From contig NZ_JPMI01000175.1 of the NCBI RefSeq assembly GCF_000733295.1, positions 1 to 43,614 of the forward strand: 43,614 bases of DNA. The letters are read 5' to 3'. Shown piece after piece: positions 16,898-25,831 of the stretch. The notes under the pieces are model-generated. The model was given only the letters and a program-made list of their open reading frames with translations. It had not been told where the DNA came from and searched no databases. The number at the start of each line of letters is the position of its first letter. Positions within the stretch are counted from its first letter, which is position 1. Both the position numbers and the translations under genes were made by a program. This DNA comes from Archangium violaceum Cb vi76 (GTDB lineage Bacteria > Myxococcota > Myxococcia > Myxococcales > Myxococcaceae).

Positions 16898-19800
16898 GCT
16901 CGAGCTCCGGGTTCGGGTTCTTGATGCGCGCCAGGTACGCCGTGCGCGGTTTCGTCCCCAGCTCGTGCAGCACCGCGTAGTGCCTCGGGTCCGCGTGGCG
17001 CCGGGCCACCTCCGAGTCCTTCTCGTGCAACGAGCCGAAGACAATCGCTTCCGTGGGGCACACCTGCTCGCACGCGGACTGGAGCGCCTCCGTGTCGATG
17101 GGCCTCCGCTCCTTGCGTGACTCGATGCGGGCCCGCTCAATCCGTTGCACGCAGTACGTGCACTTCTCCATCACCCCCCGCATCCGCACCGTGACGTCCG
17201 GGTTGAACCCCAGCTTCTCCACCTCCGTCACCTTCGGCCGATAGTCGAGGTAGTTGAACCGGCGCACCTTGTACGGGCAGTTGTTGCTGCAATACCGCGT
17301 GCCGATGCACCGGTTGTAGACCATCTCGTTCAGGCCCTCGTCCGAGTGCACCGTCGCGTTCACCGGGCACACGTACTCGCAGGGCGCCTTCTCGCAGTGC
17401 TGGCACATCATCGGTTGGGGAATGGCCCGTGGTTCGTCTGGCGAGCCCTCGAAGTACCGGTCCACCCTCAGCCAGTACATCTCCCGCCCCCGCTCCACCT
17501 GCTCCCGCCCCACCACCGGAATGTTGTTCTCCGCCTGGCACGCCACCACGCACGCCCCACACCCGATGCACCGGCTCAGATCCACCGCCATCGCCCACTG
17601 GTAGCCCTCCTCGTACTTGAAGGGCTCGTAGAGTTCCTCCACCGGGCCCTTCAGGTGCTTCAGGTACTCGGGCCGTTTCTTCTCGAAGGCCCCCAGCGTG
17701 TCCTGGATGGCCACCTCGCGGCCCTCCATCGCCCAGTGGTCCTGCGAGGTCGCGTACCGTCCGCGCTCGTCTAACTTCTCCACCTGGAGGCCATCCGCGA
17801 ACCACGGCGCATCCGCGTGCCGCAGCAGGTACGCGTTGACTCCCAGCACCTCGGGCGCGTCCGCGTCCCCACTCCACTCGCGCCCCCAACCGAGCTCCAG
17901 CGACACCGTGTCGTCCGCGTGCCCGGGCAGTACGTACACCGGCGCTTCCACCCAGCGCCCCCGGAACGTCAGCTTCACCTTGTCTCGCGGCTTCAATGAC
18001 AGACGCTCGGCCGTGGCCGGACTGAGCAGCGCCGCGTTGCTCCAGGAGAGCATCGTCAACGGGTCCGGCATCTCCTGCAGCCATGCGTTGTGGAAGTACC
18101 GCCCGTCCCTCATCTTGTAACCGGGCAGCAGGTTCAGCTCGAGCCCCTGTGAGGGTTCGCGCGCGAAGTTGCGTACGCTCGACTCCACCGCGCTCGCGTC
18201 CACCGTGGCCCGCGTGCCCTGCGTCTGGGTTCCGGGAATCGTCCCCACCGCCAGCCACTGGTCCCACGTGTCATCGAAGGCCGCGCCCGATGCCCCCGTC
18301 TGGCGCTGCCAGTGGGATTTCACCAGTTGGTAGGGCGTTTGAGCCGCCACTCCCGCGAACGGGGAGAGGACGTCCAGCTCCGTCAGCCCCTGGAAGAGGG
18401 GCTCGATGAGCGGCTGGAGGATGCTCGCCGTCCCGTCCACCGCCCGCGTGTCTCCCCAGCTCTCCATCACGTGCGCCGCCGGGAGCACCCACGTGCTGTG
18501 CTTCGACGTCTCGTCCTCTCGGAACGCCAGGTACACCGCGTTCGGCACCGCGCTCAGCGCCGCTCCCAGCGTCACCCCCACCGGCGCCGTGTACACCGGG
18601 TTGAAGGCCGTCATCACCAGCGTGTCCACCCGGCCCGCGCTCGCCGCCTCGGAGAGTTCGCGCAGGACCTCCGGGCCGCTTCGCACGGCTTCGACTCCGG
18701 GCTCGTACAGGGTGATGAGCCGATTCTGGCTCCCGAGCACGGCGTTGAGCAGGTGCGCCACCGCGTGGACTCTCGGCGGTTGCCGCTCGCCCGCGACCAC
18801 CACCGCGCGCTCCCCGTTCCTCGCCAGATCTCCCGCCACCGCTCGCACCTCGCGCGCCTTCTCCGGCCACGCGAGCTCCAGCTCCCGGTAGCGCTCGAGT
18901 CCCCCCAGGCCGTGCGTCTTCGCCAGCTCGCCCAGCACCGCCAACACGAAGCGCTCCACCTCCGAGGGCTTCATCCTCAGATGGTGGTCCGCGTTCATTC
19001 CCGTCACGCCGTGGTGCGCCTCCACCACGTACAGCCGGCTCATCGCCCCCCGCTCGGGCAACCTCGCGCGGGAGAACTCGCGGGCCTCGCGCAACGCGTC
19101 GGGCCCCTGCGTGAGGAAGTCCGCGTCCAGCGCCAGCACCGCTCGCGCCTCGTCGTAGCGCACCCGCGTCTCCAGCGGCCTCCCGAACGCGAGCCTCGCT
19201 CCCTCGTACACGTTGTCCCGCGACAGCGCGTGGTACGTCTCCACCCGCGCCCTCGGGAATCGCTGGCGGATGCGCTCCACCAGCTCGCGCCTCGTGGGTG
19301 AGGCCGAGGGCTCCAACAGCAGCCACAATCCCTCGCCCCCGTTCGCCTCCAGCCGGCTCGCCCGCTCCGTCTGCTCCTGGAGGTACCCCTTGAAGGCGCG
19401 CGGCGTGCCTCGCTGTTTCACTCCGCGCACCCGCGTCGTGTCGTAGAGGTCCACCAGCAGCGCCTGCGCTACGTGGTTCGTGGCCCCGAGGCTCGCGGGA
19501 TGGTCCGGGTTGCCCTCCACCTTCGTCGGCCGGCCTTCCCAGCTCGTCACCACCAGTCCCGCCGCGTAGCCCTCCGGCTCCCAGGCCGTCGCGTAGGCGT
19601 TGGGAATGCCCGGCTTCACGTCCGGCGGCTGGACCGTGTACGGCATCACCTTCTCCGCCGGCTTCCTGCACGCCGCCAGCCCCGCCAACGCCGCCGTCGT
19701 CCCCGCCAGTTGCAGGAAGCGGCGCCGATCCAGGCCTCGGGGGGGCTCGGCCGCTCCCGGTGGGAATTCCCGCTCGGCCGCCCTCGCCAGCTCCGGCGAG

Positions 19801-19904
19801 CCCTGGAGCTCCTCCAGGCTGCGCCACGTGCGCGGACGCTCGCCTCCCGCACCCGGCGGGTCCTGGAGCACGGGCAGTGGGTAGCGGTCGGTCAGCGGTG
19901 GCAT
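16890..19904 (-). CDS. actB: Alternative complex III iron-sulfur subunit ActB (fused molybdopterin-like and ferredoxin domains)
   Basis: A protein of 1004 residues. A twin-arginine signal ([11 protein letters not shown], Arg at 60-62) is followed by a lipobox-like LAGLAAC (Cys79). A long domain related to molybdopterin oxidoreductases (about 80-740), expected to lack cofactor, follows. From about residue 770 come four cluster motifs: [35 protein letters not shown] (three Cys, fitting a 3Fe-4S cluster) and CTYC...CEQVC. This matches the known three 4Fe-4S plus one 3Fe-4S set. The ATG at 19904 (MPPLTDRYP) overlaps actA by 13 bases; the longer open reading to 20282 is an actA shadow. Confidence 0.95.
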
Positions 19905-20539
19905 GTCGTGCAATGGGTTCGGGGTTGGACGTCGTAGCGCCGCGCCAGCTCCTCCGGCCGCGGGTCTCCCGGGCCCGGCCGCCAGCGCATCGAGGTGATG
20001 GCTTCCAGGGGGCGCAGGTTCGGCGCCGGATTCCGGTGGCAGTCCAGGCACCACCCCATGGACAACGGCTGCGCCTGCTGGATGGACGGCATCAGGTCCA
20101 CCCTCCCGTGGCACGTCACGCACCCCACGCCCTTGCTCACGTGGATGGCGTGGTTGAAGTAGACGAAGTCCGGCAGGTCGTGGACCCGGCTCCACGGAAT
20201 GGGCCGGTCCGCGAAATAGGCCTGCCGTACGGGTTCGAGCAGCGGGCTCTGGTTCCAGACCTGCGCGTGGCACCCGAGGCACGTGGCCTGCGACGGGTAG
20301 CCCGCACTCGAGGAGACCTCGACCGTGCTGTGGCAGTAGCGGCAGTCGATGGCCTCGTCTCCCGCGTGGTGCCGGTGATCGAACTGCACCGGCTGCGGCA
20401 CCGGCTGCCGCAGGTTCTGGGCCAGTGGACTCCGGGCGTAGGCCCAGAGTCCCAGCACTCCGAGCGCCGGTGTGGTCAACAGCCCCGCCGCGACGACCCG
20501 GGCCACCGTGTTCGCACGAGGTGTGAAGATCCAGGCCAT
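19892..20539 (-). CDS. actA: Alternative complex III pentaheme cytochrome c subunit ActA
   Basis: About 215 residues with one N-terminal membrane anchor (VARVVAAGLLTTPALGVLGLW) and five heme-binding motifs: CRYCH, CLGCH, CVTCH, CLDCH and CTTCH. Five hemes is the count known for ActA, which passes electrons from the iron-sulfur subunit toward ActE or the oxidase. The ATG at 20539 (MAWIFTP) is chosen. A GTG at 20560 would add seven residues, and neither has a strong ribosome-binding site. It is the first gene of the respiratory operon, and the promoter must lie in the 160 bases up to the PIN gene or further upstream. Confidence 0.92.
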   Translation of the reverse strand: MAWIFTPRANTVARVVAAGLLTTPALGVLGLWAYARSPLAQNLRQPVPQPVQFDHRHHAGDEAIDCRYCHSTVEVSSSAGYPSQATCLGCHAQVWNQSPLLEPVRQAYFADRPIPWSRVHDLPDFVYFNHAIHVSKGVGCVTCHGRVDLMPSIQQAQPLSMGWCLDCHRNPAPNLRPLEAITSMRWRPGPGDPRPEELARRYDVQPRTHCTTCHR

Positions 20540-20699
20540 AGGCGCCCTGGATGACGGCACTCGGAGGCCCGGCTCCCAGGGCTTTCGACCCTAGAGAGCA
20601 CCGGCGGGTGCAACAATCACCCCGTTCCGTGCGCTTCCAGTTGTGAACCGTGGGTGCACGGGAACTGTCTGGAATCGCGCGGGGTACGGCTCGGACGCG

Positions 20700-21266
20700 C
20701 TACTCCAGGAGCCGCTCCGCGAGCCAGGCGCGCACCTCGGAGATGAAGCCAGGAACCGACCGGGCCAGTCCCTCGAGGAGCTGGTCCAACGAGAGGGGCG
20801 GGTTCTTCTTGTCCGCCGCCTGCTGCGTGAGGACACGCACCAGCGTCTCCGGGCTCAAGTCGAACAGTCCTTGAAGGAAGGCATCCGCGCCCTGCGCCTC
20901 CATGCCCTCCGGCAGCGTGCGGAAATCGGCCAGGTTGTTGGTGACGATGACCTGCGCGCCCACCACCTGGGCCGCCGCCACCACATGCCGGTCTTTCGGG
21001 TGATTCGGCATGGAGGGGATGAGGTGCCGGTAGTCGCGTGCCTCCGCCGACGGAAAGGCCACACGCATCGCCTGGATGAGGCGCGCCGCGCCACGGGCGT
21101 CGTAACGCCCCGAGCGCACCAGATTGCGCTCGAGCTCCATCAGCACGTCCTCGCTCCAGTACACCTGCACGAGCCCCGTCTCCGCGGCTCGCAGCAGCGT
21201 GTCACGCAGGGCGGATGGGAACAGGACGTTGGTGTCCAGGAAGATGCGGAAGATGGCCGGGAACAC
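20700..21266 (-). CDS. PIN-domain protein, probable toxin RNase
   Basis: A protein of 188 residues. The N-terminal FLDTNVLF (Asp11), ELERNL (Glu) and HPKDRHVVAAA with VIVTNNLADF supply the acidic residues of a PIN active site. The length exceeds that of a minimal VapC (about 130) because of a C-terminal helical extension, as in the longer PIN group (PIN_3-like). The start is GTG at 21266, 9 bases after the HTH gene stop. Gene order and strand suggest an antitoxin-toxin operon; RNA cleavage is expected of the family but not shown. Confidence 0.75.
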   Translation of the reverse strand: MFPAIFRIFLDTNVLFPSALRDTLLRAAETGLVQVYWSEDVLMELERNLVRSGRYDARGAARLIQAMRVAFPSAEARDYRHLIPSMPNHPKDRHVVAAAQVVGAQVIVTNNLADFRTLPEGMEAQGADAFLQGLFDLSPETLVRVLTQQAADKKNPPLSLDQLLEGLARSVPGFISEVRAWLAERLLE

Positions 21267-21275
21267 GCAACACCG

Positions 21276-21779
21276 TCACTCGTCGTGCTCGTCCAGCCGC
21301 TCGAAACCCCCGGGAGCGTCACCGAAATAGTCGCCCGCGTCCTCGCTCAGGTGCGTCAGCTCGCGCAGGGCCACGCGCCGCTCGCCGTCCCTCCGCTTCT
21401 TGTAGGCGAGCACGTCCGCCGCCAGCACCCGCCGGTGCTTGCCCCGGCCCGGCCGCGTGAAAGGGATTTCCCCCGCTTCCAGCAACTCGACCAGATGCTG
21501 GCGCGACACGTTGAGCAGATCCGCCGCCTCCTGGGTGGTCATCTCTCGATGCAGCGGTACGACACTGACGGGCTCGCCTCTCGCCAGCGCCGCGGTGATG
21601 TCCCGCAGCAACAGCAAGAGCTCCGCGGGGAGTTCGATCTCCTCTCCGTTGGGCAGCGTCAGCCGAGGCTTGCGGCCCGTCCCTCGCGATGGATCCAGGA
21701 GCCGAGCGCTGATCCGCTCGGCCACACCGCGTTTCTCCACGGGCAGGTCCACCGGATCGTTGAGTTGGAACGGCAGCAT
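21276..21779 (-). CDS. Helix-turn-helix (excisionase-type) antitoxin of the PIN pair
   Basis: A protein of 167 residues from the ATG at 21779; a GTG at 21785 is the alternative, and AAGGGTGA sits just upstream. The C-terminal half has an HTH_17/excisionase domain (about 79-125: MTTQEAADLLNVSRQHLVEL, then GEIPFTRPGRGKHRRVLAADV). The N-terminal half (RKPRLTLPNGEEIELPAEL) is conserved in the same family. It probably binds its own promoter and neutralises the PIN protein. The acidic C-terminus (ERLDEHDE) may contact the toxin. Confidence 0.75.
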   Translation of the reverse strand: MLPFQLNDPVDLPVEKRGVAERISARLLDPSRGTGRKPRLTLPNGEEIELPAELLLLLRDITAALARGEPVSVVPLHREMTTQEAADLLNVSRQHLVELLEAGEIPFTRPGRGKHRRVLAADVLAYKKRRDGERRVALRELTHLSEDAGDYFGDAPGGFERLDEHDE

Positions 21780-22170
21780 CGTCACCCTTATCTATGCGCC
21801 ATTCGCTAAATTCGCAACCCGGCCCGTATGGCCTCCATGCCGGATGGGTGGGCTTTCCCTCTGGGAGCATGCTCGAACAGGAGTCTGGATGGCAGACTCC
21901 CACCAGATGGGCTTATCTCGTCGACAAGGCATCTCCACCGTGGGGAGATTCGCTCCGGGAAATGGCTCCGTTCACCCGTAGGGTCGCCGGCACTTCCCTC
22001 GCAGGCCTTCCCCCTCACCCCGCTCTTCCCCCGGCCAGCCAGGAAACCCATGCCCGCCTGCCTGCCTCTCCACGGGCTCGCACTGTCTTCTGTTCCCGAC
22101 TCCTGACGCTGGCTCGTGGCACCCCGGCACCTTCGTCCCCAGCTTGGCCGCCCAGGAGGAGGCCAGAGCC
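21780..22170. other. Gene-free stretch upstream of the HTH/PIN operon
   Basis: About 390 bases with no convincing gene. It must hold the promoter of the minus-strand HTH/PIN pair. Two short hairpins are visible: GGAGTCTG-gatgg-CAGACTCC at 21880-21900 (perfect 8-base arms) and ATCTCC...GGAGAT at 21931-21949. Either could be an operator. Nothing else was recognised. Confidence 0.5.
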
Positions 22171-23052
22171 ATGTCTCTCCGGGGTTTGTCCCTCCTTGCC
22201 CTGCTGTGCCTCACCGCATGCACCTCCACGCCCGTCCAGGAGGAGCCTCCCGCTGTGGCGGCTGTACGCCGGGCCAGGCCTGCTCTCCGCGCACCTGTGC
22301 GGACCTCCCCGCCCACTGCGGCGAACTGCCCGACGGCCGTGGCGGCACGCTCCGCTGTGACTCCTGCCCCTCCGGGCAGACTTGTGGCGAGGAGCGTCAC
22401 GCTCGAGGGCGCCGCTCCCTCCCTGTTCGATTCCCGGGGTCAGCTCCTCTGGGCCCGCTCCGGAGTCTCACCGCGCATCCGGATGCATGGGCTCTCCGTG
22501 GCCCCCCTCCGGCGAACTGCTGGCCTGAGGCTGGGATGATGGGGAGTCGGGCCCCGGCGGTGCCATCGCCTATCGGTTCGACGCCCTGGGCCTCCACCCC
22601 ACCATCATCGGCCGGTGTGGAGACGAGTGCAGCGTGGGCCCCTACCTCGAGGACACGGCCGGCAACCTGCTCGTCTACAGCATCAGCTCCGCGGGCTCGC
22701 GCATCGGCTACCGCGGCGCCGAGGGACAGGACTGGTCCCTCATGCATTCCTATTCCCCGGGGCCCTTGCCTCCGGAATTCCCCCAAACTCCCTTCGATTA
22801 TGGGTCCGCCATCTTCGACTCCCAGGGAGAGGCGCTCGTGTCGGCCACCCTCGAGGGACAGGCCACCTTCCAGGGCCAGTCGTTCGGCGCGGACACCCAG
22901 CCTTCCCTTTGACGGGCCTGGACTGGGCCGGTGAGGAGTTGGTGCTCGCCGGCACGTTCCGCGGCGTGGTCGACTTCGGCACCGGTGTCCGGCAAGGCCC
23001 CACCGGAACGGACACGCCCGCGGGCTTCGTCCTCAAGCTCCGGCGCCCCTGA
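22171..23052 (+). pseudogene. Frame-broken lipoprotein gene with Cys-rich segment
   Basis: Successive parts of one protein are found in different frames. A lipoprotein signal at 22171 (MSLRGLSLLALLCLTAC) is followed, one frame over, by the Cys-rich segment RCGGCTPGQACSPRTCADL and LRCDSCPSGQTCGE. Next comes SLFDSRGQLLWARSG in the first frame, then YRFDALGLHPTIIGRCGDEC through DTAGNLLVYSI to GQATFQGQSFGADTQPSL in the third frame. The ending, LAGTFRGVVDFGTGV to LKLRRP, is back in the first frame and stops at 23050-23052. At least four frame changes are needed, so the gene is dead. The intact form resembles myxobacterial secreted lipoproteins with a CGGCxxGQxC head and a repeat-rich body. Confidence 0.7.
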
Positions 23053-23075
23053 GCCCTGTCGTCCCGAGGAGCCCG

Positions 23076-23136
23076 CCGGGCGCGTTGTTCCCAGACTTGT
23101 CCAGCAGTCGGACAAGTTCGTGACGAGCGCGCCCGG
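23076..23136. repeat. 61-bp palindromic repeat, copy B
   Basis: 27-base arms around the centre AGCAGTC, with inner stem TTGTCC/GGACAA and ends CCGGG...CCCGG. The centre is in the opposite orientation to copies A and C. It starts 23 bases after the final stop of the lipoprotein pseudogene. Confidence 0.8.
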
Positions 23137-23213
23137 AGTGCTTCCTGTCTGGCCCCACCCACCTACCATGGCCCTTCCCCCCCTGCGGCCCTCGGGCCTG
23201 GAGGTATCGACCC

Positions 23214-23762
23214 ATGGTTCCCACGACGTGGCGCTTCACCCTTTGTCTCGCCGTGCTCTCCGCGAGCGGATGCGCGCACCAGCAACCGGAAGGGGGCCGC
23301 GCTCCGGAACCCTCGCTCTCCCGGTGCTCCAATCCCGCCGGCCGGTACTCGATTGCCCACCCCTCCGCGTGGAAGACGAACACCGGCAACGGCGTGGAGC
23401 CCTGCCGCTTCTTCCACCCCACCCCCTTCGAGGTTCAGCCCCACAGCGAGGAACCGCTCGTTGCCGTCTCCGTGAAGCGCGAGCCCATGCCGCTCGATAC
23501 CTTCGTCCAGGGCAACACGGGCTCCAGCAATGAGGTCCTCCAGCAGGAGAAACTCACCCTCGCCGGCCGCCCCGCCGTGCGTCTGGAGCTGCGTGCCACG
23601 CAGGAGTCTCCGCTGCTCCCCCCGGGCACCCGCGAGTACCTCTACGCCATCGGTGATGGGGACTCCGTCGTCCGCCTCAGCACCCTCGCCGTGAGAGGAC
23701 TCGACTACGCGGGCAACCGCGCCGTCCTGGATGAGATGGTGCGCACGCTCGAGCTGCGCTGA
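23214..23762 (+). CDS. Hypothetical lipoprotein
   Basis: A protein of 182 residues with a lipoprotein signal ending LSASGC (Cys20). The mature part starts with a Pro/Glu-rich linker and has a compact domain with NPAGRYSIAHPSAWKTNTG, where a Tyr-Ser-hydrophobic-Pro-x-x-Trp pattern resembles proteins of the PsbP/DUF1795 type that bind the envelope. Further on are LAGRPAVRLELRA and VLDEMVRTLEL at the end, which also fit that type. No catalytic residues are seen. Confidence 0.7.
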   Translation: MVPTTWRFTLCLAVLSASGCAHQQPEGGRAPEPSLSRCSNPAGRYSIAHPSAWKTNTGNGVEPCRFFHPTPFEVQPHSEEPLVAVSVKREPMPLDTFVQGNTGSSNEVLQQEKLTLAGRPAVRLELRATQESPLLPPGTREYLYAIGDGDSVVRLSTLAVRGLDYAGNRAVLDEMVRTLELR

Positions 23763-23931
23763 GTCCTCGCGTGCTCTGTCCACGAACACGGACGGGCTTC
23801 TTTGCCTCCACAACCGGGAACGAACAAAGAGCCCACGTTCGTATCCTTCTCTGAGTGGATGCAGATGCTAGAAGGTGGGAGAAGCGAGGAGCGAACCCGG
23901 GCGATGGAAACGGGTCGAGCGGAGCACCACG

Positions 23932-25083
23932 ATGCTATTGAAGAGTCTCTCCTTCGAGGACAAGCAGACCGGCTGGAAGCTGGAGAACCTGCGATTGGAT
24001 CGCTTCAACCTCCTCGTGGGTGCGTCGGGGGTGGGGAAGACACGAATCCTGCGGGCGATTCGCACGGTACATCGTATCGGGAGAGGGCTCTTCCTCCGGA
24101 ACTTCAACCAAGGTGTCTCCTTCGACATTCACTTCGAACATGAGGGGCAGACCTATAGGTGGCAGTTTGACAGCGCCGCCCACAGTCCAGGATCGGGAGA
24201 TGATGAGGAGAGCGCTGCAGCCCTAGCGGATGACCGTCCCATCGTTGTCGCAGAGAGCCTGCACAGCGATGTGGATGGCCTGCTCGTCAAACGAGAGCAA
24301 TCTCAGTTCCTGTTCAGAAACAAGGAACTCCCGATGCTCAATCGACACTCGAGTGCGCTTCAACTCCTGGATGAACCATCCATCAACCAACTGAAACAAG
24401 CATTCGCGAAGTCATTTCTCGAGGCCCTGGATTCCCAAAGCACGACACATCGCATCATCGATGCACAGGATTGGGCCGCGCGAAAATTCCCATCGCTCGA
24501 TTCGCTGCGGAGCTATACGGATAGGCCTCCCGTAGTCAAAGCGTTCGTACTCCAGGAAAGATTCGCCGCACAGTTCGACAAACTCAAACAGCTTTTCATT
24601 GATATCTTTCCCACCGTTGTAGATGTAGCAGTCGCTCGCCGGGAATCGGGAACAATGCAGGGCAGAGCCATGGAGCATCTATCCTTCAAGCTCAAGGAGC
24701 ATGGCGTTCCCAAATGGATCAGGGCTGAAGACATCTCCTCCGGAATGGCTCGCACGCTCAACCATCTCGTGGATCTGATGCTCGCCCCAGCTGGGACCGT
24801 GGTGCTGATCGATGAGTTCGAGAACAGCCTCGGGGTGAACTGCATGGGCCCGCTGACCGACTTCATCCTGTCGCGCGCCAACGACCTGCAATTCGTCATC
24901 ACCAGCCACCACCCCTACATCATCAACAACATCCCCAAGAGCCATTGGAAGCTCGTGCGCCGCAAGGGGAGCACCGTGCGTGTCACGCCCGCCTCGGAGA
25001 TTCCCGCGCTGCAAGGTCCCTCCGCCCAGGACGACTTCATCCGGCTCATCAACTCTCCCGAGTTCGAGGAGGGCATGGAGTGA
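23932..25083 (+). CDS. AAA/ABC-type ATPase of a two-gene ATPase-TOPRIM unit
   Basis: A protein of 383 residues. Walker A is GASGVGKT (30-37), directly after LRLDRFNLLV as in AAA_15/AAA_21 overcoming-lysogenization-defect-like ATPases. An ABC-signature-like SSGMART follows, then Walker B with catalytic acid in VVLIDEFENSL and a switch His in FVITSHHPYIINN. The ATG at 23932 is chosen because GGAG precedes it and the protein then starts at the first strand of the ATPase. Its stop overlaps the GTG of the next gene. The first 800 bases are visibly poorer in G+C than the surroundings (30 of 60 at 24301-24360; 28 of 60 at 24541-24600), suggesting acquisition. The partner gene and context suggest a defence role, not shown. 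Confidence 0.85.
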   Translation: MLLKSLSFEDKQTGWKLENLRLDRFNLLVGASGVGKTRILRAIRTVHRIGRGLFLRNFNQGVSFDIHFEHEGQTYRWQFDSAAHSPGSGDDEESAAALADDRPIVVAESLHSDVDGLLVKREQSQFLFRNKELPMLNRHSSALQLLDEPSINQLKQAFAKSFLEALDSQSTTHRIIDAQDWAARKFPSLDSLRSYTDRPPVVKAFVLQERFAAQFDKLKQLFIDIFPTVVDVAVARRESGTMQGRAMEHLSFKLKEHGVPKWIRAEDISSGMARTLNHLVDLMLAPAGTVVLIDEFENSLGVNCMGPLTDFILSRANDLQFVITSHHPYIINNIPKSHWKLVRRKGSTVRVTPASEIPALQGPSAQDDFIRLINSPEFEEGME

Positions 25084-25814
25084 AGCTCTACTTCCTCGTC
25101 GAGGGCCGGCGCACCGAGAAGAAGCTCTACAAGGCCTGGTTGGGTCACTGCTTCCCCCAGCTCCGTGAAGTCGCCCAGGCCGCGGACCTCTCGGCGGACT
25201 CCTTCTTCATCCTCGCCGGCATGGGCTACCCCTCCTACCTCCAGCGCATCCCCAGCGCGCTCGAGGACTCCGCCCGCTACGGCGTCGACCATCTCTTCGT
25301 CTGCATCGACGCCGAGGAACGTTCCTACAACGAGCGACGGCAGGAAGTGTCGAGCCTCCTGGAGAGCGCCGCCCTGTCTCTGAGGAACCAGGGCCTCCCG
25401 TTCTCCGGGCAGGTCCACGTCATCGTCGCGGACTGCTGCATCGAGAGCTGGTTGCTCGGACACCGCCGGCTCGTCCCCCGGCAGCCCGCTGACACAGCCC
25501 TCGCCGAGCTCAAACGCTTCTACGACGTCTCCCGCGATGACCCGGAGCGGATGAGCTGCCCCTCGGACCATGCGCTCGAACGCGCGAGGTTCCACTACGA
25601 GTACCTCCGCCAAGTCTTCTGGCACCACGGACAGTCCTACACCAAGGAGCGCCCGGGCATCGCCACGGAAGCCAACTACCTCGCTGCACTCCGAGATCGA
25701 TGCCTCGACCCGGCTCACGTCCCGGCGCACCTCGCGAGCTTCCGCCTGCTCTGGGACACGTGGCGCACCCTGGGCGGGCGCTTCGACGTGGAGGCTGGAC
25801 TCTCAAGCGCTTGA
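25080..25814 (+). CDS. TOPRIM-like (DUF4276/RloB-like) effector partner of the ATPase
   Basis: A protein of 244 residues starting at GTG 25080 inside the ATPase stop (GTGA overlap). KLYFLVEGRRTEKKLYKAW near the N-terminus resembles the VEGxTE motif of TOPRIM-type folds with Glu8. HLFVCIDAEE (71-80) and VIVADCCIESWLLGH (114-128) fit the later acidic and WLL motifs of DUF4276/RloB-like proteins. Such domains can be nucleases and commonly follow an ATPase in defence systems such as OLD, Gabija or PARIS, but no close match to any named system is evident. Function is inferred from motifs and coupling. Confidence 0.65.
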   Translation: MKLYFLVEGRRTEKKLYKAWLGHCFPQLREVAQAADLSADSFFILAGMGYPSYLQRIPSALEDSARYGVDHLFVCIDAEERSYNERRQEVSSLLESAALSLRNQGLPFSGQVHVIVADCCIESWLLGHRRLVPRQPADTALAELKRFYDVSRDDPERMSCPSDHALERARFHYEYLRQVFWHHGQSYTKERPGIATEANYLAALRDRCLDPAHVPAHLASFRLLWDTWRTLGGRFDVEAGLSSA

Positions 25815-25831
25815 GGCCTTCCTCGCGCCCC

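Noticed and set aside
19905-20282. N-terminal extension of actB to a start at 20282
   Set aside because: This stretch is the out-of-frame reading of actA, whose five heme motifs are in another frame; the twin-arginine signal fits the start at 19904.
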